NCBI GenBank assembly: GCA_016791285.1
Contig: JAEUMX010000477.1
Coordinates: forward strand, 1-10,689
DNA length: 10,689 nt
Direction of reading: 5' to 3'
Origin: Burkholderiales bacterium
GTDB taxonomy: Bacteria; Pseudomonadota; Gammaproteobacteria; Burkholderiales; JAEUMW01
Shown here: piece after piece, positions 1 through 8,096 of the stretch
Numbering within the stretch: position 1 is the stretch's first letter
How the letters are laid out: every line of letters begins with the position of its first letter
Notes under the pieces: model-generated
The model's database searches: none
The model's input: the letters and a program-made list of their open reading frames with translations, nothing else
What the model was told of the DNA's origin: nothing
Made by a program: the position numbers and the translations under genes

Positions 1-474
1 TGGTCCGATGGCGGCCTGCGCCTGGCACTCGGCGCCCAGCTCGCGTATCTGACCGGCAAGAGCCAATCGCAGATCCTGTCGCTGAGCAGGACGCAACTCA
101 CCGACGAAGGCATCGAGTTCACGAAGAGAAAACGCGGTGCCCGCACCTTGGTCACCTGGACACCGGAGTTACGCCGCGTCGTGAACGAATGCCTCGACCT
201 TCCGCGCGAACTCCCTGGTACGTACCTCTTCTGCAGCCGCGCCGGACAGCCCTACACGGCATCTGGCTTCAAAGCTATGTGGAATCGTCTACAGGTGGCT
301 TGGGAGGCAGCCGGAAACACGCGATTTCACTTCCACGACTTGCGCGCGAAAGCGGTGACCGACGTAATCGAGCAAGGAAGGAAAGCGAGCGAGCTTACCG
401 GGCATCGCGATGAGCAAATGCCGGCAAAGACCTACGACCGGCGGGCGGTCAGAAAAGCACCAGCGGTAAAATGA
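1..474 (+). CDS. Tyrosine recombinase (phage/ICE-type integrase), C-terminal catalytic part, 5' end outside window
   Basis: The frame is open from base 1 to a TGA at 472-474, so about 157 C-terminal residues of a longer protein are visible. The TTG at 148 lies inside the domain and is not the start. The fold signature is clear: an LTG segment at codons 17-19, a basic beta-hairpin (TKRKRGAR), the HxxR box as HDLR (codons 112-115), a GH at codons 134-135, and the nucleophile Tyr in TYDRR (codon 145). By family knowledge these residues cut DNA and form a 3'-phosphotyrosine during site-specific recombination. The position normally held by catalytic Arg I, two residues after the LTG glycine, reads Ser (codon 21), so activity is uncertain. 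The gene converges on tRNA-His, whose 3' end lies 65 bp downstream, as expected for an element integrated at a tRNA. The cargo lies left of the window. Family assignment is confident; whether it is intact is not known. Confidence 0.88.
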   Translation, partial: WSDGGLRLALGAQLAYLTGKSQSQILSLSRTQLTDEGIEFTKRKRGARTLVTWTPELRRVVNECLDLPRELPGTYLFCSRAGQPYTASGFKAMWNRLQVAWEAAGNTRFHFHDLRAKAVTDVIEQGRKASELTGHRDEQMPAKTYDRRAVRKAPAVK

Positions 475-502
475 TCTTACAAAAAGCATTCCTGATCTTA
501 CA
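472..502. repeat. Two perfect 10-bp direct repeats, 21-bp period, beside integrase stop
   Basis: TGATCTTACA occurs at 472-481 and again at 493-502. The first copy starts with the integrase stop codon. The 21-bp period is two helical turns, so both copies face the same side of the DNA. The first copy also sits in an imperfect palindrome at 466-480 (GTAAAAT/ATCTTAC arms). The repeats lie between the integrase and the tRNA-His 3' end, where arm-type integrase or excisionase sites are often found. The repeat is seen directly; the function is inferred. Confidence 0.5.
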
Positions 503-538
503 GAATCGCCAGGAGACGTTTCGTAAGTGTTTGAATAA

Positions 539-615
539 TGGGGTGGCCGATGGGACTCGAACCCACGACAACCGGAATCACAATCCGGGACTCTACCAAC
601 TGAGCTACGGCCACC
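539..615 (-). tRNA. tRNA-His (anticodon GTG)
   Basis: This is a 77-nt cloverleaf read on the minus strand. It has the extra 5' G (G-1, base 615) opposite C73, the identity element of tRNA-His, so the acceptor has eight pairs. The anticodon loop is TTGTGAT with anticodon GTG, the T arm contains GGTTCGAGTCC, and the 3' CCA is encoded (539-541). It is the last gene of the Pro-Arg-His cluster. Its 3' end faces the integrase, so it is the likely attachment site of the element, yet the tRNA remains complete. I see no clear intrinsic terminator in the 60 bp after it. Confidence 0.97.
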
Positions 616-659
616 ACCGCCAGCAAAACGAACCGCCCCGACCCATGCCCGATCCACGC

Positions 660-736
660 TGGCGTGCCCGACAGGACTCGAACCTGTAACCCCCAGCTTA
701 GAAGGCTGGTGCTCTATCCGGTTGAGCTACGGGCAC
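660..736 (-). tRNA. tRNA-Arg (anticodon TCT)
   Basis: This is a 77-nt minus-strand cloverleaf. The acceptor stem is GTGCCCG/CGGGCAC, the anticodon stem CCAGC/GCTGG encloses loop CTTCTAA (anticodon TCT, reading AGA and AGG), the T loop is GTTCGAG, and the terminal CCA is encoded at 660-662. It is the middle gene of the cluster, 44 nt before tRNA-His and 71 nt after tRNA-Pro, and is probably co-transcribed with both. Confidence 0.97.
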
Positions 737-807
737 CGCAACCGTTGCCGGCACGCGAGCGAGAATCCCGGTCCGCCGTCTTGCCTGAGAGCGGATCCGG
801 GAAAACG

Positions 808-884
808 TGGTCGGGGTGGAGAGATTCGAACTCCCGACATCCTGGCCCCAAACCAGGCGCGCTACCAGGCTACGCTACACCCCG
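808..884 (-). tRNA. tRNA-Pro (anticodon TGG)
   Basis: This is a 77-nt minus-strand cloverleaf. The acceptor stem is CGGGGTG/CACCCCG, the anticodon stem CCTGG/CCAGG encloses loop TTTGGGG (anticodon TGG, reading CCA and wobble Pro codons), the T loop is GTTCGAA, and the CCA is encoded at 808-810. It is the first gene of the cluster and begins only a few nucleotides after the predicted transcription start. Confidence 0.97.
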
Positions 885-894
885 AAGGGCGCAG

Positions 895-923
895 AATATA
901 GCGTGCGGCTGGTCAAAGGTCAA
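895..923 (-). promoter_or_regulatory. Sigma70-type promoter of the Pro-Arg-His tRNA operon, GC-rich discriminator
   Basis: On the minus strand, TTGACC (918-923) and TATATT (895-900) are separated by exactly 17 bp. Each hexamer differs from consensus by one base. The segment after the -10 is GC-rich (CTGCGCCC), the discriminator type found in stringently controlled stable-RNA promoters that respond to ppGpp and DksA. The predicted start near 887-888 leaves only a few nucleotides before tRNA-Pro at 884. No other transcription unit on this strand intervenes. Confidence 0.82.
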
Positions 924-960
924 TTTGACGCACCCTCTTACGTTCTGGCATCAAGCTCGC

Positions 961-989
961 TTGCCCGGCCCCGGGATTTCTGGTATCTA
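961..989 (+). promoter_or_regulatory. Probable dksA promoter with extended -10
   Basis: TTGCCC (961-966), a 17-bp spacer and TATCTA (984-989) precede dksA. A TGG just before the hexamer (981-983) gives an extended -10 motif. The start would fall near 996, leaving a leader of about 23 nt with GAGG at 1004-1007 before the ATG at 1019. A second -35-like TTGACG at 925-930 has no good -10 partner. Confidence 0.5.
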
Positions 990-1018
990 GAGGCATTTTT
1001 TTCGAGGATATCGACCTC

Positions 1019-1441
1019 ATGGCAGCAGAGTTGAAAAAGGCCGTTCCCGCCTACGTGCCGAAGAAGGGTGAGGAGTACATGAACCCACGCCAGCTCTCGC
1101 ATTTCAAGGAGATTCTGGAAGCACTCAAGGTCGAGCTCAGCCAGGATATCGACCGCACCGTTCATACCATGCAGGACGAAGCCACGATCTTCGCCGATCC
1201 CAACGACCGTGCCAGCCAGGAATCCGACATAGCTCTGGAGCTGCGTAACCGCGACCGCGAGCGAAAGCTGATCAAGAAGATCGACGAGACCATCGCGAAG
1301 ATCGACGCGGGCGAATACGGCTATTGCGAAAGCTGCGGCATCGAGATCGGTCTGAAGCGGCTCGAGGCACGCCCCACGGCGACGCTTTGCATCGATTGCA
1401 AGACCCTCGACGAACTCAGGGAAAGACAGGTCGCCAAGTAA
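1019..1441 (+). CDS. dksA: DksA, RNA polymerase-binding transcription factor
   Basis: This 140-residue protein closely follows Escherichia coli DksA (151 aa). DksA inserts a coiled coil into the RNA polymerase secondary channel and, with ppGpp, represses stable-RNA promoters and activates amino-acid biosynthesis promoters. The coiled coil spans roughly residues 22-100, and its tip keeps the two functional aspartates (D60 and D63, in FADPNDRA). A four-cysteine zinc site follows: C103/C106 in GYCESC and C124/C127 in LCIDC. The start at 1019 is preferred over the ATG at 1079 because the conserved KGEEYMN segment lies before the latter, even though the inner ATG has an AGGAG upstream. dksA is divergent from the tRNA cluster, one of its likely targets, and is monocistronic with a terminator directly after it. 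Confidence 0.97.
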   Translation: MAAELKKAVPAYVPKKGEEYMNPRQLSHFKEILEALKVELSQDIDRTVHTMQDEATIFADPNDRASQESDIALELRNRDRERKLIKKIDETIAKIDAGEYGYCESCGIEIGLKRLEARPTATLCIDCKTLDELRERQVAK

Positions 1442-1490
1442 GAGATGCCGCGCGGGTGCGGGTCGCCCCGCCGCCAAGGGTCCCAAAGCA

Positions 1491-1523
1491 ATTCGGGCGA
1501 CGCAAGGTCGCCCGAATGTTTTT
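1491..1523 (+). terminator. Intrinsic terminator after dksA
   Basis: An 11-bp perfect stem, ATTCGGGCGAC (1491-1501) with GTCGCCCGAAT (1507-1517), encloses loop GCAAG and is followed by G and TTTTT (1519-1523). It lies 49 bp after the dksA stop. The convergent pnp gene ends 24 bp beyond it. Read from the minus strand, the same hairpin is followed only by TTGCTTTGG, so it would be a weaker stop for pnp transcripts. Confidence 0.9.
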
Positions 1524-1547
1524 GTGAGAGCGGAAGACTGTCGCGCG

Positions 1548-3653
1548 TCAGGACTGCTGCACCTGGGGCGCCTCGGCGACCGCCTTCATGCTGAGTCGCA
1601 GCCGACCCTTCTCGTCGGCTTCGAGCACCTTGACCCGCACCGCCTGCCCTTCCTTCAGATGGTCGGACACGGCGGCGACGCGCTCGTGCGCGATCTGCGA
1701 AATGTGCAGCAGGCCATCCTTGCCCGGCAGGACGCTCACGATGGCGCCGAAGTCGAGCAGCTTGAGCACGGTCCCGTCGTAGATGCGGCCGACCTCGACC
1801 TCGGCGGTGATGTCCTCGATCCGCTTCTTCGCCACCATGCAGTTCTCGGAAGAAGGTGCAGCGATGGTGATCGTGCCGTCCTCCGCGATGTCTATGGAAG
1901 TGCCGGTCTCCTCGGTGAGCGCGCGGATCACCGCCCCGCCCTTGCCGATCACGTCGCGGATCTTCTCGGCCTTGATCTTCATCGTGAGAATGCGCGGCGC
2001 ATAGTTCGAGATCTCCGTGCGCGGCTGCACCAGCGCCTGCTTCATCTGATCCAGAATCAGGAGGCGCGCCTCCTTCGCCTGGCTCAATGCGATGTGCATG
2101 ATCTCCCTGGTGATGCCGCTGATCTTGATGTCCATCTGCAGCGCGGTGACGCCACGGTCGCTGCCCGCGACCTTGAAGTCCATGTCGCCCAGATGATCCT
2201 CGTCGCCGAGGATGTCGGTCAGCACCGCGAAGCGATTGCCCTCCTTGATCAGCCCCATCGCGATGCCCGCGATGTGCGCCTTCAAGGGCACGCCGGCATC
2301 CATGAGCGCCAGGCAGCCGCCGCACACACTCGCCATCGAGCTCGAACCGTTGGATTCCGTGATCTCGGACACCACGCGGAACGAGTAGCCGAATTCCTCG
2401 GCGGTCGGCAGCACGGCGAGCAGCGCGCGCTTTGCGAGCCGACCGTGCCCGATCTCCCGCCGCTTGGGTGAACCGACGCGGCCTGCCTCGCCGGTGGCGT
2501 ACGGCGGCATGTTGTAGTGGAGCATGAAGCGCTCGGTGTACTCGCCCTGCAGCGCGTCGATGATCTGCTCGTCGCGCGAGGTGCCGAGCGTTGCCGTGAC
2601 GAGCGCCTGCGTCTCGCCACGCGTGAAGAGCGCGGAACCGTGGGCACGCGGCAGCACGCCGGTGCGGATCGTGATCGGACGCACGGTGCGCGTGTCACGG
2701 CCATCGATGCGCGGCTCGCCGTCGAGAATCTGGCTGCGCACGATCTTCGCCTCGAGATCGCTGAACAGCCCCTTCACGGTGTTCGAGGAAGGCGCCTCCG
2801 GCGCATCCCCGACGAGCGCCGCAAGCACGTGGTCGCGGATCTCGTCCACTCTGCCGCTGCGCGCCTGTTTCTGCTTGATGGCGTAGGCGGTGCGCAGATC
2901 GGACTCGGCCAGCTCGGCGACCCGGGCGCGCAACTCGGGCGCGATCTCGGGAGGCGTCCAGTCCCACAGCGGTTTCCCGGCTTCGTCGGCGAGGTCGTTG
3001 ATGGCGTCGATCACCGCACGCATCTGCTCGTGGCCGTAAACGACCGCGCCCAGCATCACTTCCTCCGGCAGTTCCGCCGCTTCGGACTCCACCATCAGCA
3101 CAGCCTGACCGGTGCCGGCAACGACCAAGTTCAACTGCGATGTCTTGAGCTCGCTCGCCGTGGGATTGAGCACATAGGCGCCGTCCAGGTAACCCACGCG
3201 CGCGGCGCCGATGGGTCCGTTGAAAGGAATGCCCGACAACGCGAGGGCGGCAGAAGCGCCGATCATCGCCGGGATGTCCGCATCGACCTCCGGATTGGAC
3301 GAGACCACTGTCGCGACGATCTGTACTTCGTTGAAGAACCCCTCGGGGAACAGCGGCCGGATCGGGCGGTCGATCAGCCTGGAGGTGAGGATCTCCTTTT
3401 CGCTCGGACGGCCTTCGCGCTTGAAAAAGCCGCCGGGAATCTTGCCGGCGGCATACGTGCGTTCCTGATAGTCGACGGTAAGCGGAAAGAATTCCTGTCC
3501 CTGCCTGACTTCCTTCACACCAACCGCGGTGACCAGCACCACCGTCTCGTCTATGCTCACCATGACGGCACCGTGAGCCTGGCGCGCGATCTCGCCGGTC
3601 TCGATGGTCAGTTGATGGCGCCCGTAGGCGATAACCTTCTTCGTGTGACTCAA
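1548..3653 (-). CDS. pnp: Polyribonucleotide nucleotidyltransferase (PNPase)
   Basis: This 701-residue enzyme degrades RNA 3' to 5' by phosphorolysis and can also add nucleotides. It usually acts as a trimer and often in degradosomes. All domains are present: a first RNase PH-like domain (about 1-145), a helical linker, a second RNase PH-like domain (about 310-540), a KH domain with VIGKGG (568-573), and an S1 domain (about 620-690). Catalytic features are intact: the phosphate-binding KRRE (397-400), and D486, D492 and K494 in [12 protein letters not shown], at the same numbers as in Escherichia coli. The start is TTG at 3653, with AAGGAAG four bases upstream, and the sequence from residue 7 on matches the family. 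It is the last gene of the operon, 78 bp after rpsO, and converges on dksA. Confidence 0.97.
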   Translation of the reverse strand: MSHTKKVIAYGRHQLTIETGEIARQAHGAVMVSIDETVVLVTAVGVKEVRQGQEFFPLTVDYQERTYAAGKIPGGFFKREGRPSEKEILTSRLIDRPIRPLFPEGFFNEVQIVATVVSSNPEVDADIPAMIGASAALALSGIPFNGPIGAARVGYLDGAYVLNPTASELKTSQLNLVVAGTGQAVLMVESEAAELPEEVMLGAVVYGHEQMRAVIDAINDLADEAGKPLWDWTPPEIAPELRARVAELAESDLRTAYAIKQKQARSGRVDEIRDHVLAALVGDAPEAPSSNTVKGLFSDLEAKIVRSQILDGEPRIDGRDTRTVRPITIRTGVLPRAHGSALFTRGETQALVTATLGTSRDEQIIDALQGEYTERFMLHYNMPPYATGEAGRVGSPKRREIGHGRLAKRALLAVLPTAEEFGYSFRVVSEITESNGSSSMASVCGGCLALMDAGVPLKAHIAGIAMGLIKEGNRFAVLTDILGDEDHLGDMDFKVAGSDRGVTALQMDIKISGITREIMHIALSQAKEARLLILDQMKQALVQPRTEISNYAPRILTMKIKAEKIRDVIGKGGAVIRALTEETGTSIDIAEDGTITIAAPSSENCMVAKKRIEDITAEVEVGRIYDGTVLKLLDFGAIVSVLPGKDGLLHISQIAHERVAAVSDHLKEGQAVRVKVLEADEKGRLRLSMKAVAEAPQVQQS

Positions 3654-3697
3654 GTGACTTCCTTATGTCTGCGCGCCCGAGGCGGTGGTATTCGGTG

Positions 3698-3729
3698 ACG
3701 CCGGGGCCCGCACCCCGACGGAACGGCGT
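3698..3729 (-). promoter_or_regulatory. Possible stem-loop between rpsO and pnp
   Basis: In the 78-bp rpsO-pnp gap, ACGCC (3698-3702) can pair with GGCGT (3725-3729), and inside it GGGG (3703-3706) with CCCC (3713-3716) around loop CCCGCA, leaving an asymmetric internal bulge. No T tract follows, so it is not an intrinsic terminator. In Escherichia coli this gap holds an RNase III-processed hairpin used in pnp autocontrol. A similar role here is only inferred from position. Confidence 0.35.
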
Positions 3730-3731
3730 TA

Positions 3732-4001
3732 CTACTTGCGGATGCCGAGACGTTCGATCAGCTTGCGGTAGCCGTCGGCATTGGTGCCCTTGAGATAGTC
3801 GAGCAGCTTGCGTCGCTGGCTCACGAGCTTGAGCAAGCCGCGGCGGGAGTGATGATCCTTGGTGTTGATCTTGAAATGCTCGGTGAGATCGTTGATGCGC
3901 GCCGTAAGGAGCGCGACCTGCACCTCCGGCGACCCGGTGTCGCCCTGCGCGCGCTGGTAGTCCTGAACGACCTGCGCCTTCTGCGCGCTACTGACAGCCA
4001 T
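3732..4001 (-). CDS. rpsO: 30S ribosomal protein S15
   Basis: This 89-residue protein has the usual S15 length. It is a primary 16S rRNA binder at the three-way junction of helices 20-22 and helps form the platform of the 30S subunit. The conserved RNA-contact regions are visible: [12 protein letters not shown] (21-32), the [10 protein letters not shown] loop (48-57) and [10 protein letters not shown] (61-70). The ATG at 4001 has a strong GGAGG (4010-4014) eight bases upstream. It lies 76 bp after truB, the widest gap but one inside the operon, and that gap holds a likely internal promoter. pnp follows. Confidence 0.98.
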   Translation of the reverse strand: MAVSSAQKAQVVQDYQRAQGDTGSPEVQVALLTARINDLTEHFKINTKDHHSRRGLLKLVSQRRKLLDYLKGTNADGYRKLIERLGIRK

Positions 4002-4028
4002 TGTTACGCCCTCCGATCCAAATTTTGA

Positions 4029-4058
4029 ATTTTACCTTTTTCCTTTGCCAGCCCACAA
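4029..4058 (-). promoter_or_regulatory. Candidate internal promoter for rpsO-pnp
   Basis: The 76-bp truB-rpsO gap is strikingly AT-rich in this GC-rich operon. On the minus strand it has TAAAAT (4029-4034, five of six matches to the -10 consensus), with TTGTGG (4053-4058) 18 bp upstream as a weak -35. The start would be about 20 nt before the rpsO start codon. Escherichia coli rpsO also has its own promoter. The -35 is poor, so confidence is limited. Confidence 0.42.
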
Positions 4059-4077
4059 GTTAAGCGCGGTTCGCGGA

Positions 4078-5010
4078 TCATGACGCAGATCCCGCCCGGG
4101 TCGGTCGGCGACCCGACTCGACCGCGATCAGTCGTCGCGGCAGCAGTTCGCCCGCGGCGGTCACCTCGCCCAAGCCCATGAAGCGCCTCGGAATCGCGTC
4201 GACGTAGAGGCGCACAAGCCCGACCGGGGTACCGGCGACGGCGCCGGTCCGTTGCCCCTGCAGCAGGCAGGCCGCCGCTTCCGCGGGAAGCGCCACGTGC
4301 GGCAATGACAGCAGCGGGGATTCGGGAGGCAGCAGGCGCGCCCGCCGCGCTTCCAGCGCTTCGGCCTCGAGCACCTGCAGCGTGACTGCGTCGGCGACCG
4401 CGAAGCCGCCGCTCGCGAGCCGTCGCAAGCCAGCCAGATGCGCTCCGCACCCGAGCCGCGCACCGATATCCTCGGCCAGACTCCGGATGTAAGTGCCCTT
4501 GCCACAGGTCACCGTGACGCGAAACAGGTCTGACTCGCGCCCGTCCAGCACGAGCTCGGAGATCTCCACGCGCCGCGGCACCCGCGGTGCCTCCTGCCCC
4601 GCGCGCGCATACTCGTACAGTGGCCGCCCGCGGTACTTGAGCGCGCTGAATGCGGGCGGCAGCTGCTCGTAGCCCCCGACGAAGCTCGCGAGCGCCGCAC
4701 TGAGCTCGCTGTCGTCCACCGCCACCGGGCGCCGCTCGATCACCGCCCCTTCGGCATCGCCGGTGCTGGTCGTGACACCGAGCGCAATCTCGGCAGCGTA
4801 GGTCTTTGCCGCCTCCAGCAGCATGCCCGAGAACTTGGTCGCTTCGCCGAACGAGAGCGTGAGCAGACCCGTTGCCAAGGGATCGAGGGTGCCGCCGTGC
4901 CCGGCCTTGCGCGCGCCCAGCATGCGTCGCGCGGCCTGGAGCGCCGCATTGGAAGTGATGCCGGCGGGCTTGTCCAGCAGCAGCACGCCGTCGATGTTCG
5001 CGAATGTCAT
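4078..5010 (-). CDS. truB: tRNA pseudouridine(55) synthase TruB
   Basis: TruB converts uridine 55 in the T loop of tRNAs to pseudouridine. The sequence shows the family opening GVLLLDKPAGITSN, the catalytic motif AGHGGTLDPLATG with the nucleophile Asp (D43 from this start), SALKYRGRPLYEYARAG, and KGTYIRSLAEDIGARLGCGAH with the conserved Arg. A PUA-like C-terminal part follows. Length is 310 residues, close to the usual 300-320. The frame is open upstream to a TTG at 5034, which would add eight residues (318 aa). Neither start has a clear Shine-Dalgarno sequence, and I chose the ATG at 5010 for codon preference. It follows rbfA closely. Confidence 0.95.
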   Translation of the reverse strand: MTFANIDGVLLLDKPAGITSNAALQAARRMLGARKAGHGGTLDPLATGLLTLSFGEATKFSGMLLEAAKTYAAEIALGVTTSTGDAEGAVIERRPVAVDDSELSAALASFVGGYEQLPPAFSALKYRGRPLYEYARAGQEAPRVPRRVEISELVLDGRESDLFRVTVTCGKGTYIRSLAEDIGARLGCGAHLAGLRRLASGGFAVADAVTLQVLEAEALEARRARLLPPESPLLSLPHVALPAEAAACLLQGQRTGAVAGTPVGLVRLYVDAIPRRFMGLGEVTAAGELLPRRLIAVESGRRPTRAGSAS

Positions 5011-5058
5011 GGTCAGGATCGGGACCGCCGGCAAGCGGCGCGCGAGCAGCGCGCAGCG

Positions 5059-5436
5059 CTACCTTTCCGCCTCCTCATCGGGCGGCGCCGCTTGCACCGC
5101 CTCGTCGATGAGTCGGGACAGCCGAGCGCCCCGCTCGACCGACGCATCGTAGACGAAGCGCAGCTGCGGCACCGTGCGCAGGCGCAGGCGATGCGAGAGC
5201 TGGGTGCGCAGGAAGCCCGCCGCGTGCTGCAGCGCCTGCTCGGTCTCGCGCAGCGCCTGCTCGGAGCCGAGCAGTGTGAAGTAGACCTTGGCGTGAGCGC
5301 AATCCGCGGTCACCTCGACATCCGTGAGCGTGACCATGCCGACCCGCGGATCCTTCACCTCGAGGCGGATAAGCTCTGCCAGCTCGCGCTGAATCTGGTC
5401 CGCGATGCGACGCAACCGCGGTGCGTTACGTGGCAT
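5059..5436 (-). CDS. rbfA: Ribosome-binding factor A
   Basis: This 125-residue, single KH-like-domain protein binds the free 30S subunit and supports late 16S rRNA maturation, notably in the cold. The opening RLRRIADQIQRELAELI and the core DPRVGMVTLTDVEVTADCAHAKVY (29-52) are diagnostic, and VPQLRFVYDAS is the typical last strand. A short acidic tail (PPDEEAER) ends the protein. The ATG at 5436 lies 42 bp after infB and has only a weak ribosome-binding site, so translational coupling with infB is plausible. Confidence 0.96.
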   Translation of the reverse strand: MPRNAPRLRRIADQIQRELAELIRLEVKDPRVGMVTLTDVEVTADCAHAKVYFTLLGSEQALRETEQALQHAAGFLRTQLSHRLRLRTVPQLRFVYDASVERGARLSRLIDEAVQAAPPDEEAER

Positions 5437-5478
5437 GGCGGTGACACTGACGCCCGCCCGCGGGCGGCACGAGCACCA

Positions 5479-8073
5479 TCAGAGCGTCCGCGCAATCTCG
5501 ACCACTTCGAAGAACTCGAGCTGGTCGCCTTCCTGGATATCGTTGTAGCCCTTGAGCGAAAGCCCGCATTCGAAGCCGGCCTTGACCTCGCGCACGTCGT
5601 CCTTGAACCGCTTGAGCGAATCGAGTTCCCCGGTGAAGACGACCACCCCTTCGCGCAACAGCCGCAACCCCGCATGGCGCTTGACCACGCCATCGAGCAC
5701 ATAGCACCCGGCAACGCTGCCGACCTTCGAGATCCGGAACACCTGGCGGATCTCGACGAGGCCGATCACGCGCTCCTTCCGCTCGGGCGCGAGCATGCCG
5801 GAGAGGGCCGCGCGCACTTCGTCGACCGCGTCGTAGATGACGTTGTAGTAGCGCACGTCGATGTTGCTGGTACCGATCAGCTTGCGCGCCGTCGCATCCG
5901 GCCGGGTGTTGAAGCCGATGACCACCGCGTTCGAAGCAAGCGCGAGGTTGATGTCCGACTCGGTGATGGCGCCCACGCCGCTGTGGATGATGTTGACCTT
6001 GACCTCGTCGGTGGAGAGCCGCTGCAGGGCGTGGGCGAGCGCCTCGTAAGAGCCCTGCACGTCCGCCTTGATCACGAGAGAGAGGGTCTTGATGCCGCCC
6101 TCGCCCATCTGCTCGAACATGCTCTCGAGCTTGATCGACTGCTGTTTGGCAAGCTTGACGTCGCGGAACTTGCCCTGGCGGAAGAGCGCGATCTCCCGCG
6201 CCTTGCGTTCATCGTTCAGCACGACGAATTCCTCGCCGGCAGTCGGTACCTCGGACAATCCCTGAATCTCGACGGGGATGGACGGGCCGGCGGCATCGAC
6301 GCTGCGCGCGGCCTCGTCGAGCATGGCCCGGACCCGGCCGTACGCCGCACCCGCGAGGACGATATCGCCGCGACGCAGGGTTCCGGACTGCACCAGCACC
6401 GTCGCCACCGGACCCCGGCCCTTGTCGAGCCGCGCCTCGATGACGAACCCCTTGGCGGGGGTGTCGCGCGATGCCTTGAGCTCCAGCACCTCCGCCTGCA
6501 GCAACACGCTTTCGAGCAGCCGATCGATGCCCTCTCCGGTCTTGGCCGAGACCTCCACGAACATGGTGTCGCCACCCCATTCCTCCGCCACGACGCCTTG
6601 CCCGGACAGCTCCTGCTTGATGCGTTCCGGATTCGCCTCGGGCTTGTCGATCTTGTTGACCGCCACCACCACCGGCACCTTCGCCGCTCTGGCATGATGC
6701 ACGGCCTCGATCGTCTGCGGCATCACACCGTCATCGGCAGCCACCACCAGCACCACCAGGTCGGTCACTTTCGCGCCGCGTGCGCGCATGGCGGTGAAGG
6801 CCTCGTGGCCCGGCGTGTCGAGGAACGTGACCGTGCCGCGCGGCGTCTCGACGTGATAGGCGCCGATATGCTGGGTGATGCCCCCGGCCTCGCCGCTCGC
6901 TACCCGCGTGCGGCGCACATAGTCGAGGAGCGAGGTCTTGCCGTGATCGACGTGCCCCATCACCGTCACCACCGGCGCTCGCGGCTCGAGCGTCACTTCC
7001 TTCTCGCCGGGTGCCTCCGCGAGGAACGCTTCGGGGTCATCGAGCTTGGCGGGCTTCGCCACGTGCCCGAGCTCTTCGACCACGATCATGGCGGATTCCT
7101 GGTCCAGCACCTGATTGATGGTCACCATCTGGCCGAGCTTCATCAGCGCCTTGATGACCTCCGCGGCCTTGACGGACATTCGTTGCGCGAGCGCCGCCAC
7201 GGTGATGGTTTCGGGCACCAGAACCTCGTGCACCATGGGCTCGGTCGGCAGCGAAAAGGCGTGCGAGCCGCGCTCCTCGGACCGTCCCCTGGCGCCCGCC
7301 TTGTGGGTACGCCAGCCATCGCCGCCCCCGCTGTCGCCGCGCGTTTTGATGGCGCGACGGCGCGCGCTGTCGTCGGTCCAGGCGACCTGCCGCGTCACCT
7401 TCTTTTCCGCCTTTTTCTCGGGCTTCTTCTCGCCGGGCTTGAGCGCCGGCTTGTGCAGGGTGCCTTCGGTCCCGGCCGGCGCGCCAGCGGCAGGCGCGGT
7501 GGCGCCTTGGGCTACCGGCGCCGCCGGAGCTACCGCTTCGGTCTGGCGGGCTGCCGCTGCCTTCTGCTCGAGCTCTTCCTGCTCTTTCCGCTTGCGTTCC
7601 TGTTCCTGTTCCTGTTGCTGGCGCGCCCGGGCGTCCTCGCTCTGGCGTGCGATCAGCTCTGCTTGGCGGCGCGCTTCCTCCTCGCGCAAGGCCTGCTCGT
7701 CCGCGCTCACGACCGGCGCTTCCGCCGCGACCGCAGTCTCGGCCGCGGTTTCGACCTCCGGCGCTGGGGCGGACGCATCCCGCTTCACGAAGACACGCTT
7801 GCGCCGCACTTCGACCTGGATGGTGCGGGCCTTGCCGGTGCTGTCCGCTTTCTTGATCTCGGTCGTCTGCTTGCGCGTGACGGTGATCTTCTTGCGCGCC
7901 TCGCCGCCACCGTGGACCCGGTGCAGGTAGTCGAGCAGGCGCGTCTTGTCCTGCTCTGTCAGCGTGTCTTCGGTGAGCTTCTTGACGACGCCCGCCGACT
8001 GCAGCTGCTCCAGGAGGCGCGCGGGATCCATCTTCAGCTCGGTAGCAAACTGCGCGACGCTCATCTGTGCCAT
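5479..8073 (-). CDS. infB: Translation initiation factor IF-2
   Basis: This 864-residue GTPase places initiator tRNA in the 30S P site and promotes subunit joining. In order: an N-terminal IF2_N domain (about 1-52), a long charged low-complexity linker (about 100-270) with a Gln/Glu/Arg-rich coil near 150-172, a second IF2_N domain (about 277-335), and the G domain from about 365. All GTPase motifs are intact: GHVDHGKT (373-380), GGITQH (397-402), DTPGH (419-423), NKID (473-476) and SAK (509-511). Translation domains II to IV follow. The ATG at 8073 has a GGGGG seven bases upstream. infB sits 23 bp after nusA. Shorter internal-start forms, known in enterobacteria, cannot be judged here. The huge open frames opposite this gene are GC-driven shadows. 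Confidence 0.98.
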   Translation of the reverse strand: MAQMSVAQFATELKMDPARLLEQLQSAGVVKKLTEDTLTEQDKTRLLDYLHRVHGGGEARKKITVTRKQTTEIKKADSTGKARTIQVEVRRKRVFVKRDASAPAPEVETAAETAVAAEAPVVSADEQALREEEARRQAELIARQSEDARARQQQEQEQERKRKEQEELEQKAAAARQTEAVAPAAPVAQGATAPAAGAPAGTEGTLHKPALKPGEKKPEKKAEKKVTRQVAWTDDSARRRAIKTRGDSGGGDGWRTHKAGARGRSEERGSHAFSLPTEPMVHEVLVPETITVAALAQRMSVKAAEVIKALMKLGQMVTINQVLDQESAMIVVEELGHVAKPAKLDDPEAFLAEAPGEKEVTLEPRAPVVTVMGHVDHGKTSLLDYVRRTRVASGEAGGITQHIGAYHVETPRGTVTFLDTPGHEAFTAMRARGAKVTDLVVLVVAADDGVMPQTIEAVHHARAAKVPVVVAVNKIDKPEANPERIKQELSGQGVVAEEWGGDTMFVEVSAKTGEGIDRLLESVLLQAEVLELKASRDTPAKGFVIEARLDKGRGPVATVLVQSGTLRRGDIVLAGAAYGRVRAMLDEAARSVDAAGPSIPVEIQGLSEVPTAGEEFVVLNDERKAREIALFRQGKFRDVKLAKQQSIKLESMFEQMGEGGIKTLSLVIKADVQGSYEALAHALQRLSTDEVKVNIIHSGVGAITESDINLALASNAVVIGFNTRPDATARKLIGTSNIDVRYYNVIYDAVDEVRAALSGMLAPERKERVIGLVEIRQVFRISKVGSVAGCYVLDGVVKRHAGLRLLREGVVVFTGELDSLKRFKDDVREVKAGFECGLSLKGYNDIQEGDQLEFFEVVEIARTL

Positions 8074-8096
8074 TCGAAACCCCCGGTGCTACCTGT

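Noticed and set aside
471..1034. Short plus-strand frames giving peptides such as VADGTRTHDNRNHNPGLYQ.
   Set aside because: These are reverse-strand translations of the three tRNA genes, a well-known source of false proteins.
2517..3698. A 393-codon plus-strand frame opposite pnp (and another at 1524-2471).
   Set aside because: They are antisense to conserved PNPase sequence, have shadow composition and show no recognisable domain.
7380..7700. Repetitive sequence in the infB middle region, considered as an inserted element.
   Set aside because: It is the usual charged and Ala/Pro/Gln-rich linker of IF-2, in frame and without flanking repeats.
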